Shown here: positions 62,484 through 64,000 of the stretch, one piece after another
How the letters are laid out: each line of letters opens with the position of its first letter
How positions within the stretch are numbered: position 1 is the first letter of the stretch
Source: Chromatiaceae bacterium
GTDB taxonomy: Bacteria > Pseudomonadota > Gammaproteobacteria > Chromatiales > Chromatiaceae
DNA: 64,000 nt
Direction: 5' to 3'
NCBI GenBank assembly: GCA_013426805.1
Contig: JACDZG010000014.1
Location: 1 to 64,000 of the forward strand
Program-made: the position numbers and the translations under genes
The notes under the pieces: generated by a model
The model's input: only the letters and a program-made list of their open reading frames with translations
Database searches by the model: none
What the model was told of the DNA's origin: nothing

Positions 62484-62882
62484 ATGCATACCGACCCCGC
62501 TGTTTTGCCGCCCACCGTCACCCCCGACCCCAACGAGATCCTGGTCGCAGTCGCCACCAAGGGCGATGGACAGATCAACCAGCATTTCGGCCATGCGGAT
62601 GAATTTACTGTCTATGCGGTGAGTCCGGACGGTGTCCGCTTCGTCGCGGTCAGGACAGTTGAGCATTATTGTCAGGGTGGCTTCGGCGACGAGGATAAGC
62701 GTGATGTCATCCTGCGTGCCCTGGCCGACTGCACGGCACTCTTTGTGGCACGGGTAGGAGAGGGTCCGCGGGCCAAGCTTGCCGGGGCTGGTATTGTGGC
62801 AGTTGATACGTATCCCTTTGGCGCGATCGAGCCATCGATCACTGAATGGTTCCGTACCACGGGTGGTCAAGCAGCCGGGTGA
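62484..62882 (+). CDS. NifX/NifB-C-domain cofactor-binding protein
   Basis: 132 residues: a 20-residue proline-rich lead, then the NifX/NafY/NifB-C domain with ILVAVATKGDGQINQHFGHA, DEFTVYAVSPDGVRF and VEHYCQGGFGDEDKR, and the late ARVGEGPRAKLAGAG. The HFGHA and HYCQGG elements are also found at the end of NifB. Such proteins hold NifB-co or a cofactor precursor for transfer to NifEN. It follows the activator gene by 48 bp and precedes nifE/vnfE, so it fits VnfX-type duty. Confidence 0.82.
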   Translation: MHTDPAVLPPTVTPDPNEILVAVATKGDGQINQHFGHADEFTVYAVSPDGVRFVAVRTVEHYCQGGFGDEDKRDVILRALADCTALFVARVGEGPRAKLAGAGIVAVDTYPFGAIEPSITEWFRTTGGQAAG

Positions 62883-63067
62883 GCGCGAGTGCTCGGAAAT
62901 GTGCGCGCCGGGTCTATGCGTTCCCGTTCGTACGCTTCTTGCGCCCGGATCGCATGGATGCAACTGCCCACCGGCTCTGCCTCCTTCCACCTACCTGATT
63001 GATTCTAAGACATTCCCGTCGCCGCTGGTGTAACGGGAACGCGCCTGTGATCAGGGTCCTATACGGT

Positions 63068-63083
63068 TGGCATCGCCGTTGCA
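63068..63083 (+). promoter_or_regulatory. Sigma-54 promoter of nifE/vnfE
   Basis: TGGCATCGCCGTTGCA is close to the full consensus, with GG-N10-GC spacing and TTGCA. Predicted start is about 32 bp before the ATG at 63126. GTAC elements occur upstream at 62930 and 62854, the latter inside the nifX-like gene. Confidence 0.78.
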
Positions 63084-63125
63084 ATACCATCTTCCGAGCG
63101 GCCATCGCTCAGCGGGAGATGATCA

Positions 63126-64000
63126 ATGAATGCAAGCGAGCTCAAAGCGCTACAGGACGAACCGGCCTGTACCCATAACAAAAAAGGAAAATCGGGCTGT
63201 GCCCGAGCGACGCCCGGCGCGACCCAAGGGGGCTGCGCCTTCGATGGTGCGCGTAATGCATTGGTGCCCATCGCGGACTGCGCGCACATCGTTCACGGCC
63301 CAATCGGATGCGCAGGCTCGTCCTGGGACAGTCGCGGCAGTCGCTCCAGCGGTGCCGACCTGTACCGGGTCGGCATGACCACTGACCTGTCCGAACTGGA
63401 TGTGATCATGGGCCGGGGCGAGCAGCGACTGCTGGCCGCGGTGCGTCAGGCCATCACGGGGTATCGCCCCGCGGCGGTCTTCGTCTATTCGACCTGTGTG
63501 CCCTCGCTGCATGGTGACGATGTCGCCGGCGTGGCGCGGACGGCCGCGAAGCGCTGGGGTGTGCCGGTGATCCCGGTCGATTGCGCGGGCTTCTACGGCA
63601 ATAAGAATCTGGGCAACCGGATCGCCGGAGACACGCTCATCAAGCACGTCATCGGCACCCGTGAGCCGGACCCGATCAGCCCGGGCGCCCAGCGCCCAGG
63701 GATTGCGACCCACGCGATCAATCTGATCGGCGAATGGAATGTGGGGGGCGAATTCTGGAGTGTCGCGCCGCTCTTCGATGCGCTCGGGCTGCGCATCCTC
63801 TGCACCCTGTCCGGTGATGCGCGGTTCCGCGAGGTCCAGACCATGCATCGGGCCGCGGCCAACATGGTGGTGTGTTCCAAGGCGATGCTGCCGGTGGCGC
63901 GACACCTCCAGGACCGCTACGGCATCCCGTTTTTCGAGGGTAGTTTCTACGGTATCGAGGATACGTCCCAGGCGCTGCGGGGTTTCGCCAGGCTGCTCGG
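63126..64000 (+). CDS. vnfE: Nitrogenase cofactor biosynthesis scaffold NifE/VnfE (3' end beyond window)
   Basis: The first 291 residues are present; the gene continues past the window. The ATG at 63126 has a gcgggag ribosome site. NifE hallmarks are [105 protein letters not shown] and [12 protein letters not shown]. The cysteines hold the P-cluster-like [4Fe-4S]. NifE with NifN matures the FeMo- or FeV-cofactor precursor. Whether this copy is Mo- or V-specific cannot be told from sequence; the VnfA-type regulator and operator favour vnfE. Confidence 0.9.
   Translation, partial: MNASELKALQDEPACTHNKKGKSGCARATPGATQGGCAFDGARNALVPIADCAHIVHGPIGCAGSSWDSRGSRSSGADLYRVGMTTDLSELDVIMGRGEQRLLAAVRQAITGYRPAAVFVYSTCVPSLHGDDVAGVARTAAKRWGVPVIPVDCAGFYGNKNLGNRIAGDTLIKHVIGTREPDPISPGAQRPGIATHAINLIGEWNVGGEFWSVAPLFDALGLRILCTLSGDARFREVQTMHRAAANMVVCSKAMLPVARHLQDRYGIPFFEGSFYGIEDTSQALRGFARLL

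Noticed and set aside
1-64000. CRISPR arrays, rRNA and tRNA genes
   Set aside because: No regularly spaced repeats and no recognisable rRNA or tRNA sequence on reading; tRNA genes cannot be fully excluded without a covariance search.

Overview
The window is GC-rich DNA with tightly packed, often overlapping genes. The gene content (TamA/TamB, GlmU/GlmS, a multi-subunit 2-oxoacid:ferredoxin oxidoreductase, O-antigen-type glycosyltransferases and a nitrogen-fixation region) points to a diazotrophic gammaproteobacterium. A purple sulfur bacterium (Chromatiaceae-like) is my best guess, but that is an inference from gene content and not a database result. I see no rRNA, tRNA or CRISPR array.

Layout. 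0.1-6.6 kb: an ABC permease/ATPase pair, an exported von Willebrand A protein and a divergent SUMF1-type protein. Together they resemble the periplasmic sensing arm (TagR/TagS/TagT plus the PpkA vWA domain) that controls type VI secretion by threonine phosphorylation, but no kinase is present. 6.8-11.3 kb: a gamma-alpha-beta-delta pyruvate/2-oxoacid:ferredoxin oxidoreductase operon whose delta subunit is GltD-like. 11.8-27.5 kb: mostly housekeeping genes (tamA-tamB, a Uma2-type nuclease-like gene, a VTT/TVP38 protein, an AI-2E-type permease, a saccharopine-dehydrogenase-like enzyme, a lipase-like hydrolase, a SlyD-like FKBP, glmU, glmS, crcB). 27.8-30.1 kb: a DUF1631 protein. 30.2-39.3 kb: a less GC-rich surface-polysaccharide block (wecB, an orphan Wzt C-terminal domain, a sulfotransferase-glycosyltransferase fusion, a tandem pair of duplicated glycosyltransferases and a double-GT2 protein), closed by a decayed IS1182-like transposase.

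39.7-64 kb looks like one metal-acquisition and nitrogenase region. It holds a BtuF/FecB-type binding protein with a shortened FecCD permease and an ATPase; a minus-strand operon encoding a binding-protein-like protein without signal peptide, a HypB/UreG-like GTPase, a soluble ABC ATPase, a nitroreductase and a GCS2-type ligase; a PhnD-like protein also without signal peptide; a MauG-type dihaem protein; a TonB receptor with a second FecB-type protein; a GNAT; a TDT transporter; a lone NifU C-terminal domain; a PhnCDE-type ABC importer; a VnfA/AnfA-type activator with a CxCx4C motif; a NifX/NifB-C protein; and the start of nifE/vnfE.

The main result is regulatory. Nine well-formed sigma-54 promoters (GG-N10-GC, with GGCA/TTGC-like boxes) lie in the intergenic gaps of 39.8-63.1 kb. 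They form outward-facing pairs at 47.9/48.2, 54.7/54.9 and 60.3/60.4 kb, plus single copies at 39.8, 57.0 and 63.1 kb. GTAC elements lie between or upstream of most of them, including an exact GTAC-N6-GTAC, the recognition pattern I know for Azotobacter VnfA. This ties the Phn-type importer, the signal-less binding proteins with GTPase and ATPase, and the TonB/FecB system to an alternative (most likely vanadium, possibly iron-only) nitrogenase regulon. The proposal that they import and handle vanadate or another metal is an inference. The catalytic nitrogenase genes are outside the window.
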